Shown piece after piece: positions 17,030 through 25,954 of a stretch of DNA of 64,000 nucleotides (positions are counted from its first letter, which is position 1; the number at the start of each line of letters is the position of its first letter). The stretch covers positions 186,001 to 250,000 of the forward strand of contig CAVZEV010000007.1 in the NCBI GenBank assembly GCA_963774405.1. The letters run 5' to 3'. The translations under genes were made by a program, and so were the position numbers. Source of the stretch: VRUE01 sp963774405. GTDB taxonomy: Bacteria; Actinomycetota; Thermoleophilia; Solirubrobacterales; 70-9. The notes beneath the pieces are model-generated. The model searched no databases, was not told the origin of the DNA, and saw only the letters and a list, made by a program, of their open reading frames with translations.

Positions 17030-18012
17030 ATGAGGTCCGCGAAGCTGCGCTCGACGCGGTCGAAGTAGGCGAGGCCGACGATCAGGAAGACGAGCGCCGC
17101 GGCGGCGGAGACGCCGATCTGGGCGAGCGGCGCTTCGATGTGGCCGAGCACGCCCCAGCGGAAGCCTTCGACCACGCCGACCATCGGGTTGATCGCCGAG
17201 AGCGTCCGCCAGGGCTGCCCGATCAGGCTGCTCGGGTAGGCGATCGGGGTGAGGAAGAGCCACATCTGGACGAGGAAGGGGACGACGTAGCGGACGTCGC
17301 GGTAGCGGACGTTGACGGCGGCGAGGCCGGCGGTCATCCCCAGCGCCGTCGCCAGCAGGATCACCAGGAGCAGCGGCAGGATCAGGATCGAGAGCGACGG
17401 CACGTAGCCCCAGATCAGGACGATCGCGATCAGGATCACGAAGGAGACGGTGAGGTCGACGAGCCCGGCGGCGATCGTGCCGGCGGGCAGGAAGATGCGG
17501 GGGAAGTAGATCTTCGAGACCAGCGACTGGTTGATCACGAGGCTGTCGGAGCCGAGCGTGAGCACGGTCGAGAAGAAGGTCCAGGGAACGAGCCCGGCGA
17601 GGCTGAACAGCGCGTAGGGAAGGCCGTCCGAGGAGACGCCGGCCAGGCGACCGAAGAAGAGCGAGAAGACGACCATGAAGCCGATCGGCTGCAGCACCGC
17701 CCAGGCGGCTCCCAGCGCCGTCTGCCGGTAGCGCACGGTGATGTCGCGGACGGCGAGCTGCAGGGCCAGGTCGCGGTAGCGCCAGAGCTCGTGCGGGGCG
17801 AGCACGCGGCCGAAGCCGCGAGTCGGCTCGAGGCGGATCGTCTCGGGCGCCGGCGCCGCCACGGCAGCCGCGGCGGCGGGCTCGCTGGTTGTGCTCAGCC
17901 GGTCGATGCGGGGAGAATACGGAGGCCGTCCGCTGTTGCCGGGGCGGCGCCGGCGCTCGCGGGCGGGCTCAGGAGTCCTGCATGCCGTCCATGACCTCGA
18001 GGTCGTGGACAT
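17026..18012 (-). CDS. wzm: Polysaccharide ABC exporter permease, Wzm type
   Basis: ABC-2 type permease with six hydrophobic segments. ELWRYRDLALQLAVRDITVRY, written as ELWRYRDLAL then VRDITVRYRQT, and ALGAAWAVLQPIGFMVVFSLF are typical of TagG/Wzm proteins. FLTPIAYP and NPMVGVVEGFRWGVLG are near the C-terminus. It partners the downstream wzt. The annotated ATG at 18012 overlaps the preceding nucleotidyltransferase gene by 44 bases, and the first 60 residues are low-complexity. The true start may be a later non-ATG codon near 17900. Confidence 0.88.
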   Translation of the reverse strand: MSTTSRSWTACRTPEPARERRRRPGNSGRPPYSPRIDRLSTTSEPAAAAAVAAPAPETIRLEPTRGFGRVLAPHELWRYRDLALQLAVRDITVRYRQTALGAAWAVLQPIGFMVVFSLFFGRLAGVSSDGLPYALFSLAGLVPWTFFSTVLTLGSDSLVINQSLVSKIYFPRIFLPAGTIAAGLVDLTVSFVILIAIVLIWGYVPSLSILILPLLLVILLATALGMTAGLAAVNVRYRDVRYVVPFLVQMWLFLTPIAYPSSLIGQPWRTLSAINPMVGVVEGFRWGVLGHIEAPLAQIGVSAAAALVFLIVGLAYFDRVERSFADLI

Positions 18013-18598
18013 CGGCGAGCAGCCCGCCCTTGCGCTTGCGGTGCGAGGCCTCGAAGGAGTAGCCCTGCGTCGTCCTCGACCTCACCTGCTCCTCGCGCGA
18101 GATGCAGGGGAGCTCGACGCCGGCGACCGTCCCGGTGGCGCTCAGGCCCTCGACCGAGTAGACGTAGTCGAAGTTGGCGACATCCGGCTGCGTGTCGATC
18201 ACCCTGAAAGTGTAGGTGCCGTCGGGGTTCGGCGCGGCCAGCTGGAGGTCGATCATCAGGCGCTCGCGCCGGTTCAGCATCGCCAGGCGAAAGGGCAGCC
18301 TGATCTCCGGCGGGTAGAGCTCGAAGCCGTGCGCTTCGAGGACCGTGCGGGCCTGGTCGCCCTCGTCGATCGGGACGAGGAAATCGAGGTCCTGGTGCGG
18401 GCGGGTCTGTTCGCCGGCAATCGCGTCGACCCCCCAGCCACCGGTTATCCACGCCTGGACCCCCTCCTCCGCCAGCCAGCGATGGGCGCGGGGGACCTCT
18501 GCGGCTGGGAAATCAAGGCTACGGAGGAGGCGCTCCGCTGCCGATGATCGGCCAAGACATCTACCGACGAACTGCCTGAGCCTGGAGATCGGGGTCAT
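17969..18598 (-). CDS. Nucleotidyltransferase-fold protein (LnuA/aminoglycoside adenylyltransferase-like)
   Basis: About 210 residues from MTPISRLRQF. The nucleotidyltransferase core reads TGGWGVDAI, then PHQDLDFLV, supplying the GG and DxD metal-binding residues. The rest resembles lincosamide or aminoglycoside nucleotidyltransferase-like proteins (ARTVLEAHGFELYP, LMIDLQLAAPNPDGTY). Many chromosomal members are not resistance enzymes, and beside Wzm/Wzt a sugar- or lipid-related role is equally possible. An upstream in-frame ATG at 18661 exists. No clear ribosome site supports either start. Confidence 0.7.
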   Translation of the reverse strand: MTPISRLRQFVGRCLGRSSAAERLLRSLDFPAAEVPRAHRWLAEEGVQAWITGGWGVDAIAGEQTRPHQDLDFLVPIDEGDQARTVLEAHGFELYPPEIRLPFRLAMLNRRERLMIDLQLAAPNPDGTYTFRVIDTQPDVANFDYVYSVEGLSATGTVAGVELPCISREEQVRSRTTQGYSFEASHRKRKGGLLADVHDLEVMDGMQDS

Positions 18599-18735
18599 GG
18601 CCGTGGAACCGTGAAAGCACGCAGTTGAGATCGACGACGCGCAACGAGAGCGAAGACGCACACTATAAGCAAGCCACCCACAGCCCCACCCGCCCTGCGG
18701 CGAGGCGGTCTTGGCCCGGCCGTAAGATCGGCCCG

Positions 18736-20568
18736 ATGAGCACAGTCGCCACGCGATCGCCGATCGCGAATCCGAGCAAGAGCGCGGTGGGCTCGAGTTG
18801 GCCGGCGGCGCTTGCCTTCAGCTCGGGGGCAGGGCTGCTCGTCTGCTCGCTTGCCAACGCGCTCTCGCGGGAGATGCTGGCGCCCTCGCCGCTGATCTAC
18901 TGGGCCGGCCTGCTGCTGATCGCGCTGCCGATCTTCTACCGGCTGACCGGGCGCGAGGCCTCGCCCCGCGAGCGCCTCGCCCTCGCCTGCCTGCTCGGCC
19001 TCTCCCTCTACGCGGTCAAGGTGATCCGCGACGCGCCGCTCTTCACCTTCTCCGACGAGCTGGTCCACGCCTTCAACGCGAACCAGATCAGCAGCGGGCA
19101 CCACCTCTTCCACGCCAACCCGATCATCCAGGTCACCCCCTACTACCCCGGCCTGGAGGGGGCGACCTCGGCGCTGATGAGCATCACCGGGCTCTCCAGC
19201 TTCGGCGCCGGGGTGATCGTCGTCGGCGCCGCCCGCCTCACCCTCGTCGCGGCGATGTTCCTGCTCTTCAGCCGCCTCAGCGGCTCGGCTCGCACCGCCG
19301 GGCTCGGCGTCGCGATCTACGCCGGCAACTTCAACTTCCTCTTCTGGGGGGCCCAGTACTCCTACGAGTCGCTCGCGCTGCCCTTGCTGATCGTGATCAT
19401 GATGGTGCTGGCCGAGCGCGAAGCCTCGCCGGCGGACTGGGCGCGCGAGTGGGCGGTGCCGATCGTGCTCGGCACGGCGGCGATCGTCGTCACCCACCAC
19501 CTCACCTCCTACGCGCTCGTCGTCTTCCTCGCCGCCCTCTCGCTGAGCTACTGGGCGCTGCGGCGCGCCTGGGGCTGGGCCAACCCTTGGCGCTTCGGGG
19601 TGGTCGCGGCGCTGCTCGCCCTCGGCTGGCTGGCGCTGGTCGCCAGCTCGACCATCGGCTACCTCTCGCCGGTCCTCGGCGAAGCGCTGGAATCGGTCCT
19701 CCACACGGCCTCCGGCGAGGCGCCGCCCCGCGGGCTGTTCGAAGGCAAGGGGCCGGTGACCGCCTCGACGCCGATCGCGGCCCGGGCCGTGGCCCTGCTC
19801 GCCGTGGCCCTGCTCGCCGCCGGCTTCCCGCTCGCCCTGCTGCGCGCCTGGCGTCGCTACCGCCGCCAGCCCTTCGTCGTCCTCCTCGCCCTCGCCGCGC
19901 TGGCCTTCTTCGGGGCCCTCGCCCTGCGCCTGGCGCCGGCCGCCTGGGAGACCGGCAACCGGGCGAGCGAGTTCCTCTTCATCGGCCTCGCCTTCATCCT
20001 CGCCGGCGCCGGCTATGAGACCTGGCGCCCGCGCGGGCGGCCCTGGCTGGGGCGAGCGCTGCTCACCGGCGCCCTCGGCGTCATCCTGGTCGGCGGCGCG
20101 ATCTCCGGCTGGCCCTGGGACGCCCAGCTGGCCCGGCCGCTGCGGGTCAGCGCCGAAGGCAGGACGATCGTCTCGCCACCGCTCGGCATGGCGGAATGGG
20201 CGGGCAAGAACATCGCCGGGGGGCGCTTCGCCGCGCCGGTCGCCGACGCCCGCCTGCTGCTCGTGCCCGGCAACCACATCGCGATCTCCGGCCAGTCACC
20301 CGACGTCGTCGACATCGTCGAAGGGCCCCAGCTCCAGGGCTGGGAGCTGCCGCTGCTGCACCGGCACAACCTGCGCTACGTCGTGATCGACCGGCGACCG
20401 AGCAGCGGCGACGGGACGCGCGGCTACTTCTTCTCGCCCAACGGCAAGCCGGGCGAAGGCGAATACCTGCCCGCCTCGACCGTGACCAAGTTCGCCCAGC
20501 TGCCCGGCGTGTCCAGGATCTACTCCAACGGCGCGATCTCCGTCTTCGACCTGGGAGGACGCCGGTGA
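18736..20568 (+). CDS. Large multi-pass membrane protein, GT-C glycosyltransferase-like
   Basis: A 610-residue protein with about 11-13 hydrophobic segments between residues 25 and 470. FTFSDELVHAFNANQI carries an early acidic loop, the position where GT-C fold transferases keep catalytic acids. A soluble C-terminal domain of about 130 residues follows (ADARLLLVPGNHIAISGQ). This suits a lipid-linked sugar transferase or a polymerase of the surface polysaccharide. It is first in a seven-gene operon whose members overlap by 4 bases. Function is inferred from topology and context only. Confidence 0.7.
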   Translation: MSTVATRSPIANPSKSAVGSSWPAALAFSSGAGLLVCSLANALSREMLAPSPLIYWAGLLLIALPIFYRLTGREASPRERLALACLLGLSLYAVKVIRDAPLFTFSDELVHAFNANQISSGHHLFHANPIIQVTPYYPGLEGATSALMSITGLSSFGAGVIVVGAARLTLVAAMFLLFSRLSGSARTAGLGVAIYAGNFNFLFWGAQYSYESLALPLLIVIMMVLAEREASPADWAREWAVPIVLGTAAIVVTHHLTSYALVVFLAALSLSYWALRRAWGWANPWRFGVVAALLALGWLALVASSTIGYLSPVLGEALESVLHTASGEAPPRGLFEGKGPVTASTPIAARAVALLAVALLAAGFPLALLRAWRRYRRQPFVVLLALAALAFFGALALRLAPAAWETGNRASEFLFIGLAFILAGAGYETWRPRGRPWLGRALLTGALGVILVGGAISGWPWDAQLARPLRVSAEGRTIVSPPLGMAEWAGKNIAGGRFAAPVADARLLLVPGNHIAISGQSPDVVDIVEGPQLQGWELPLLHRHNLRYVVIDRRPSSGDGTRGYFFSPNGKPGEGEYLPASTVTKFAQLPGVSRIYSNGAISVFDLGGRR

Positions 20569-21347
20569 GAGGGCACAAAGACCTGCGGCTGACGCTCGGC
20601 CTGGCGGCGCTCTGCGGGCTGCTCGCCCCGGCGATCCCGCTGACCGCGCTCAGCCTCCTCTTCGCCCTGCCGCTGGCGCTCTTCCTGCCCGGCTACGCGA
20701 TCACCGCCGCCGTCTTCGCCCGGCGCAGCATCGGCCGGCCGCGGCTGATCGTGCTCAGCCTCGCGCTCAGCCTCGTCACCCTCGTCGGCGGCAGCCTGCT
20801 GCTCAACTACATGCCGGGCGGGCTGCGCGCCCTCTCCTGGGCCCTGCTGCTCGTGCTGGTGGTGCTGGTGGCCTGCCTCGTCGCGGCCGCGCGCCGGGCT
20901 CCAGCGACCGCGGGCGGCATGTGGCGACCGCCGCCGGTTCGCCGCCGCGACGCCGGCCTGGCGGCCGGCGGCCTGCTGCTCGCCGCGATCGCGATCGCCC
21001 TGGCGATGACGACGCTGCCGGCGAGCAACGCGCGCGGCTACACCCAGCTCTGGCTGCTGCCGGCGCCCGGCTCGGCCGGCACCGAGGCCAAGATCGGGGT
21101 CCGCAGCGAGGAGCAGAAGGCGACCGACTTCGACCTGCGGATCAAGCTCGGCGCCGGGACGGAAGCGCCGCAGGTCGTTCGCCGCAGCTTCAACCTGAAG
21201 CCGGGCGAAGGCCGGGTGGTCACGGTCGGCCCGGTCCAGGCGCCGGCCGGAGCGCAGGTAGCGGTGACCGCCGCGCTGCTGCGCCACGACGATCCCTACA
21301 AGGTCTACCGCCGGGTGCGGGGCCGGCTGACGGCGGCGCCGCGATGA
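20565..21347 (+). CDS. DUF1616-like membrane protein
   Basis: A 260-residue protein with five hydrophobic segments and an extracytoplasmic beta-rich C-terminal domain (about residues 150-260). FALPLALFLPGYAITAAVFARR is given here as LPLALFLPGYAI, the hallmark stretch of DUF1616 proteins. The GTG start overlaps the previous stop (GTGA) and follows GGGAGG. DUF1616 genes often sit in polysaccharide clusters, and their role is unknown. Confidence 0.72.
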   Translation: MRGHKDLRLTLGLAALCGLLAPAIPLTALSLLFALPLALFLPGYAITAAVFARRSIGRPRLIVLSLALSLVTLVGGSLLLNYMPGGLRALSWALLLVLVVLVACLVAAARRAPATAGGMWRPPPVRRRDAGLAAGGLLLAAIAIALAMTTLPASNARGYTQLWLLPAPGSAGTEAKIGVRSEEQKATDFDLRIKLGAGTEAPQVVRRSFNLKPGEGRVVTVGPVQAPAGAQVAVTAALLRHDDPYKVYRRVRGRLTAAPR

Positions 21348-22447
21348 ACGACGAGCCGGGTGCGGCGCTCAGCGTCGACATCGTCGTCAACAACCACAAC
21401 TACGCGAGCTTCCTCGGCGCGGCGATCGAGAGCGCCTGCGCCCAGACCCACGAGCGCGTCAACGTGATCGTCGTCGACGACGGCTCGACCGACGACTCGC
21501 GCGCGCTGCTGCGCGACTACGAGGAGCGGGTCACGGTGGTGCTGAAGGAGAACGGCGGCCAGGCCTCGGCGCTCAACGCGGGCATCGAGCGCTGCCGAGG
21601 CGACATCGTGATGTTCCTCGACGCCGACGACGTCCTGCTCCCCGACGCGGCGGCGCGGGTCGCCGCGGCCTTCGCCGCCGACCCCGACCTCGCCAAGGTC
21701 CAGTTCCGCACCGAGGTCGCCGACGCCTCCGGATCGCCGACCGGGGTGCTCAGGCCGGCGCCGCACCTGCCGCTGCCGAGCGGCGACATGCGCGCGGCCG
21801 AGCTCGCCCACCCCTTCGACATCGTCTGGATGTCGACCAGCGCCAACGCTTTTCGCAGCGCCCTGGTGCGGCGGATCTTCCCGATCCCCGAGGCGGACTA
21901 TCCGCGCTCGGGCGCCGACTGGTACCTGGTCCACCTCAGCGCTCTGCTCGGGCCGGTCGCCTCGCTGGACCGGGTCTGCGCCCGCTACCGGGTCCACGGC
22001 GCCAACAGCTTCGAACTCTCCAGCGCCGAGCTCGACCTCGACCACGTGCGCCAGGCGATCGGCTTCGCCGCGCCGACCGCCGCGGCGCTGCTGCGCCTCG
22101 CCGACGAGCTCGGGCTGGCGCGCCCAGCGCGCATCCTCTCCACCGCGGACATCGCCAACCGGCTCGTCTCGCTGCGCCTCGAGCCCGCCCTCCACCCGCT
22201 TCCCGGCGACGGCGTCAGGCAACTGGTCGGCGACGGCGTCCGCGCCGCCGGCCGGCGCGATGACGTCTCGCCGGCGATGCGAGCAATCTTCGCGCTCTGG
22301 TTCCTCGCGATCGGCCTGGCACCGCGTCCCCTCGCCCGCCGGCTCGCCGTACTCTTCCTCTTCCCGGAGCACCGCGCTTCGGTCAATCGCCTCCTGGCGC
22401 GCCTGCACCGCGACCACATGCCCACCACTCCCGCGAGAGCGCAATGA
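21344..22447 (+). CDS. Family 2 glycosyltransferase
   Basis: A 367-residue GT-A enzyme. VDIVVNNHNYASFLGAAIES, VIVVDDGSTDDSRALL and VMFLDADDVLLPDAAARVA give the nucleotide-sugar site and the DxD metal motif (about residue 90). The C-terminal third is helical and may associate with the membrane. It should transfer one sugar during polysaccharide assembly; donor and acceptor are unknown. ATGA overlaps join it to both neighbours. Confidence 0.85.
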   Translation: MNDEPGAALSVDIVVNNHNYASFLGAAIESACAQTHERVNVIVVDDGSTDDSRALLRDYEERVTVVLKENGGQASALNAGIERCRGDIVMFLDADDVLLPDAAARVAAAFAADPDLAKVQFRTEVADASGSPTGVLRPAPHLPLPSGDMRAAELAHPFDIVWMSTSANAFRSALVRRIFPIPEADYPRSGADWYLVHLSALLGPVASLDRVCARYRVHGANSFELSSAELDLDHVRQAIGFAAPTAAALLRLADELGLARPARILSTADIANRLVSLRLEPALHPLPGDGVRQLVGDGVRAAGRRDDVSPAMRAIFALWFLAIGLAPRPLARRLAVLFLFPEHRASVNRLLARLHRDHMPTTPARAQ

Positions 22448-23703
22448 GGATCATCCTCGCCACCGATCACTTCCCTCCCTTCATCGGCGGCGCCCACCGC
22501 CAGGCGCGGCTGCTGGCCGGGGCGATGGCCGAGCGCGGGCACGAGGTGACGGTGGTGACCCCGTGGCATGGCGGCCGGCCGGCCGAGGAGCGCGAAGCGG
22601 GCTTCGCCGTGCGCCGGGTGCGGCAGCTGCGCACGGTCCTGCCCGGGCTCGTCCGCGACGAGCGCCAGCGCCACCAACCGCCCTTCCCCGACCCGGTCAC
22701 GGTGCGCGACCTGCGCAGGGTCATCGCCGAGGCCGAGCCCGACCTGATCCACTCCTACGGCTGGATGACCTTCTCGGTCGCCGCGGCGCTGGGCCGCCGG
22801 CAGATCCCGCTGCTCGTCTCGGCGCGCGATTACGGCTACTTCTGCGCCACCCGCACCCTGCTGCGCAAGGGCGCGCCCTGCAGCGGGCCGGGCCCGCTCA
22901 AGTGCATCGCCTGCACCGGCGAGTACTACGGCCGCCCCAAGGGCTGGTTCGCGGCGCTCGGCGTCTACGCCTGCAAGCCGCTGCTGAAGCGCAAGATGAC
23001 CGGGCTGCACAGCGTCAGCAGCTACGTGCAGGAGGTGACCGTGCGCGAGCTCGATCTGGAGGGCGAGCGGGAGCTGTTCGAGGTGACGATCCCGAGCTTC
23101 CAGACCGAAGCGCCGCTCGAACCGATCGCCGAGCCGGAGCGCCTCTCGCCCTGGCTCGAGCGGCTGCCGAGCGAGCCGTTCATCCTCTTCGTCGGCGCCT
23201 TCCGCAAGGTCAAGGGGCTGGAGACCCTCTTCGAGGCCTACCGGCAGCTCGCCGACCCGCCGCCGCTGGTCCTGATGGGGACCTTTGAGCGCGACTCGCC
23301 CGCCGAGTTCCCGCCCGAGGCGGTGGTCCTCACCGACGTGCCCCACGACGCCGTGATGGCGGCCTGGGACCGGGCGATGTTCGGCGTCATGCCCTCGCTG
23401 TGGCCCGAGCCGCTGGGCTCGACCGTGGTCGAGGGGATGCTGCGCGGGCGACCGGTGATCGGCACCAGCATCGGCGGCCACACCGACATGCTCGACGAGG
23501 GCACCGGCGTGCTCGTGCCGCAGGGCGACGTGGCCGCCCTGCGCGGGGCGATGGAGGGCCTGATCGGCGATCCCAAGCGGCGCGAGGCGCTCGGCGCCGC
23601 GGCCGCCGAGCGCGCCCAGGACTTCGTCGCCGCCTCGGTGCTGCCGCGGTTCGAGCAGGCCTACGAAGCCGTCGCCGCGCGCGGCCCGCGCGCGGCTGCC
23701 TGA
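22444..23703 (+). CDS. Family 4 glycosyltransferase with cysteine-rich insert
   Basis: A 419-residue GT-B enzyme. ATDHFPPFIGGAHRQARLLA is the N-terminal acceptor-side motif. FVGAFRKVKGLETLFEAY and PSLWPEPLGSTVVEGML (EPxGxxxxE) belong to the C-terminal nucleotide-sugar domain. An insert at about residues 135-180 carries five cysteines in CATRT, PCSGPG, KCIACTG and YACKP. The GT4 gene at 35160-36392 has the same insert, so the two are paralogues and may bind a metal. It is coupled upstream by ATGA. Confidence 0.88.
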   Translation: MRIILATDHFPPFIGGAHRQARLLAGAMAERGHEVTVVTPWHGGRPAEEREAGFAVRRVRQLRTVLPGLVRDERQRHQPPFPDPVTVRDLRRVIAEAEPDLIHSYGWMTFSVAAALGRRQIPLLVSARDYGYFCATRTLLRKGAPCSGPGPLKCIACTGEYYGRPKGWFAALGVYACKPLLKRKMTGLHSVSSYVQEVTVRELDLEGERELFEVTIPSFQTEAPLEPIAEPERLSPWLERLPSEPFILFVGAFRKVKGLETLFEAYRQLADPPPLVLMGTFERDSPAEFPPEAVVLTDVPHDAVMAAWDRAMFGVMPSLWPEPLGSTVVEGMLRGRPVIGTSIGGHTDMLDEGTGVLVPQGDVAALRGAMEGLIGDPKRREALGAAAAERAQDFVAASVLPRFEQAYEAVAARGPRAAA

Positions 23704-23719
23704 GCGGCGGGGCGGCGCG

Positions 23720-24974
23720 GTGAGGATCCTGCTGGTCGTTCCGATGGTGCCCCAGGCCGACGGCCTCGGGGCGATCCCGAAGCTGCTCCACGCCCAGCTC
23801 ATGGGCCTGAGCGAGCGGCATGAGGTGACCGTGGTGGGCACCTTCGGCGAGCTGCCGGGACAGGCCGAGGCCGCCCACGAGCTGCGGCGCAGCGGCCTCG
23901 ACGTCCACTTCGCCGACCGCCGCCGCTCGGCCAGGGCCGGGCGGCGCTGGCGGGTCAGGCTGGAGCTGGGCGCGAGCTGGGTCGGCCGGCGCCGGCCCTG
24001 GCGCGTGGTCAGCCAGTCCGGAGGGGTGCAGCCGATCCTCGACCGGGTGACGGCGGCGGCCGACTTCGACGTCGCCGCGATCGAGGACAACTCGATGGCG
24101 ATGCTGCGCATTCCGCCGCGCCTGCCGCGGGTGCTGACCGAGCACGAGGCGACCCGGGCGGCGCCGAGCGGCCGGCGGGGCGGCGGGCCGAGGGAGCGGG
24201 CCGCGGCAGCGCTTGAGGCCTTCGACTGGCGTCGCTGGGAGTCGTTCCTGCCGGCCGCCTGGAGGGGGAGCGACCTGATCCAGGTCTTCACCCGCGGCGA
24301 CGCGGCGGAGGTCGAGGCGAGGGCGCCGGCCGTGGCGCCGCGCCTGCGCGTCAACCCCTTCGGGATGGTGTTGCCGGCGGTTGCCGACCCGGCGCGCGAG
24401 ACGCCCGGCACGATCCTCTTCGCCGGCACCTTCACCCACACGCCCAACCGCGACGCCGCCCGCTGGCTCGCCCGCGAGATCATGCCCGCGGTGCGCTCGC
24501 AGCTGCCCCGCCGCGCAGCTGCGCATCGTCGGCAGCGCGCCGCCGCCCGAGGTGCTCGGCCTGCGCGGTCCCGGGGTCGAGGTGATCGCCGACGCGCCGA
24601 GCGTCGAGCCGCACCTGGCCGCAGCCGCGGTCGTGATCGCTCCGGTCCACAGCGGCGGTGGCATGCGCTTCAAGGTGCTCGAGGCGCTCGCCCGCGGCAA
24701 GGCCGTGGTCACCACCCCGCTGGGCGCCGAAGGCTTCGTCGAGCTCGACCCCGAGCCGCCGCTGGCGATTGCCGAGGGGGCCGACAGCCTGGCGGCGGCG
24801 GTCACCTCGCTGTTCAGCGAGGAGGCACGGCGGCGCGAGCTCGGCCGCCGGGCGCGGGCCTTCGCCGAGGCCCACACGAGCCCCTCCGCCTGGGCGGCGC
24901 GGCTGGAGGCGGTCTACCTGGAAGCGGGCGAGCTCCACCGCCGCGACGACGGGCAGAATCGGCGGCCGCGATGA
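23720..24974 (+). CDS. GT-B glycosyltransferase, one frameshift
   Basis: About 417 residues when one extra base near 24511 is removed. The N-terminal part (GTG start, MRILLVVPMVPQADGLGAIP) and the C-terminal part are typical of a family 4-like enzyme. GTILFAGTFTHTPNRDAARW, LRIVGSAPPPEVLGL and APVHSGGGMRFKVLEALARG mark the donor domain, and the last resembles PelF/sugar transferases with PTH-STP1 architecture. It starts 16 bases after the previous gene. Its stop overlaps the next ATG. The single shift is probably a sequence error. Confidence 0.78.
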
Positions 24975-25954
24975 CCGAGCTGAGCGTCCTGATCGCGACC
25001 CGCAACCGCCGCGACCTGCTGCGGCGCTGCCTCGACTCCCTCGCAGGGCAGACCGCCGACCCCGGCAGCTTCGAGGCGATCGTCGCCGACGACGGCTCCG
25101 GCGACGGCTCGGCGGCGATGGCCGAGGCGCTGGAGACCCCCTTCCGGCTGCGGGTGCTGCGGCTCGCGGGCGGCGGCCAGGCGGCGGCCCAGAACGCGGC
25201 CCTCGAGCTGGCCGAGGGCGCGGCCTGTCTCTTCCTCGACGACGACGTGATCGCCTCGCCCGAGCTCGTCGCGGCGCACCTCGCGGCCCATCGCGAGGGC
25301 CCGTTGACGGTGGGGATCGGCCGGCTGCACCAACAGCCGCCGGACGACCCCGACTGGTACGCGCGCATGTTCGCCGCGGCGTGGAATGCCCACTACGGGA
25401 AATTCGCCGCCGAAGAGCCGCAGTGGTTCGACTGCTACGGCGCCAACATCTCCGCCCCACGGGCGAAGCTGGTCGAGGTCGGCGGCGTCGCCACCGAGTT
25501 CGATGTCGGCTTCGACCTCGAGCTCGGCTACCGCCTGGGGGCCGCCGGCTGCGCCTTCCGCTACCTGCCGCGCGCCCACGGCGTCCACGACGACCAGAAG
25601 CGCGGGGCCCAGATGCTGCTCGACGGCAGGCGCCAGGGGGTTTCCCACGTCGAGATCGCCCGCCGCCACCCGGAGATGGCGCCGTGGCTGCTGGGCTGGG
25701 CCGGGCCCGCCGGGCCGGTGGAGTTGGCCGTCAGGAAGCTGCTGATCGCCCTGCGCGTCCCGCCCTCCCTGCCGGCCCGCCTCGGTCCCCTGCTTCCCGG
25801 CGCGGCGCTCCAGGAGCGCGCCTTCGGGGCGCTCAAGCGGCTCGTCTTCTGGCAGGGCGCGCGAGCCTCGCTGGATTCGGAGGCCTGGCGCCGGATCACG
25901 GCTGGAAACGGGCGGCGAGCGCGGTCGAGCCAGGTCGACCCGGCGGCCGGATGA
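24971..25954 (+). CDS. Family 2 glycosyltransferase, tandem paralogue 1
   Basis: A 327-residue GT-A enzyme. LSVLIATRNRRDLLRRCLDS, VADDGSGDGSAAMAEALE, GGGQAAAQNAALELA and CLFLDDDVIASPELV make up the donor site and DxD motif. A second part has GANISAPRAKLVEVGG, FDLELGYRLGAAGC and HGVHDDQKRGAQML. It is highly similar to the first 330 residues of the next gene, a local duplication. ATGA overlaps connect both sides. The exact sugar is unknown. Confidence 0.85.
   Translation: MTELSVLIATRNRRDLLRRCLDSLAGQTADPGSFEAIVADDGSGDGSAAMAEALETPFRLRVLRLAGGGQAAAQNAALELAEGAACLFLDDDVIASPELVAAHLAAHREGPLTVGIGRLHQQPPDDPDWYARMFAAAWNAHYGKFAAEEPQWFDCYGANISAPRAKLVEVGGVATEFDVGFDLELGYRLGAAGCAFRYLPRAHGVHDDQKRGAQMLLDGRRQGVSHVEIARRHPEMAPWLLGWAGPAGPVELAVRKLLIALRVPPSLPARLGPLLPGAALQERAFGALKRLVFWQGARASLDSEAWRRITAGNGRRARSSQVDPAAG

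Noticed and set aside
17969..18598. Antibiotic (lincosamide or aminoglycoside) resistance gene
   Set aside because: Only the generic nucleotidyltransferase core is visible, and chromosomal members of this fold are often unrelated to resistance.
18595..20277. A 560-residue minus-strand open frame
   Set aside because: It is a Gly/Arg/Glu-rich shadow of the multi-pass membrane protein on the plus strand, with no recognisable domain.
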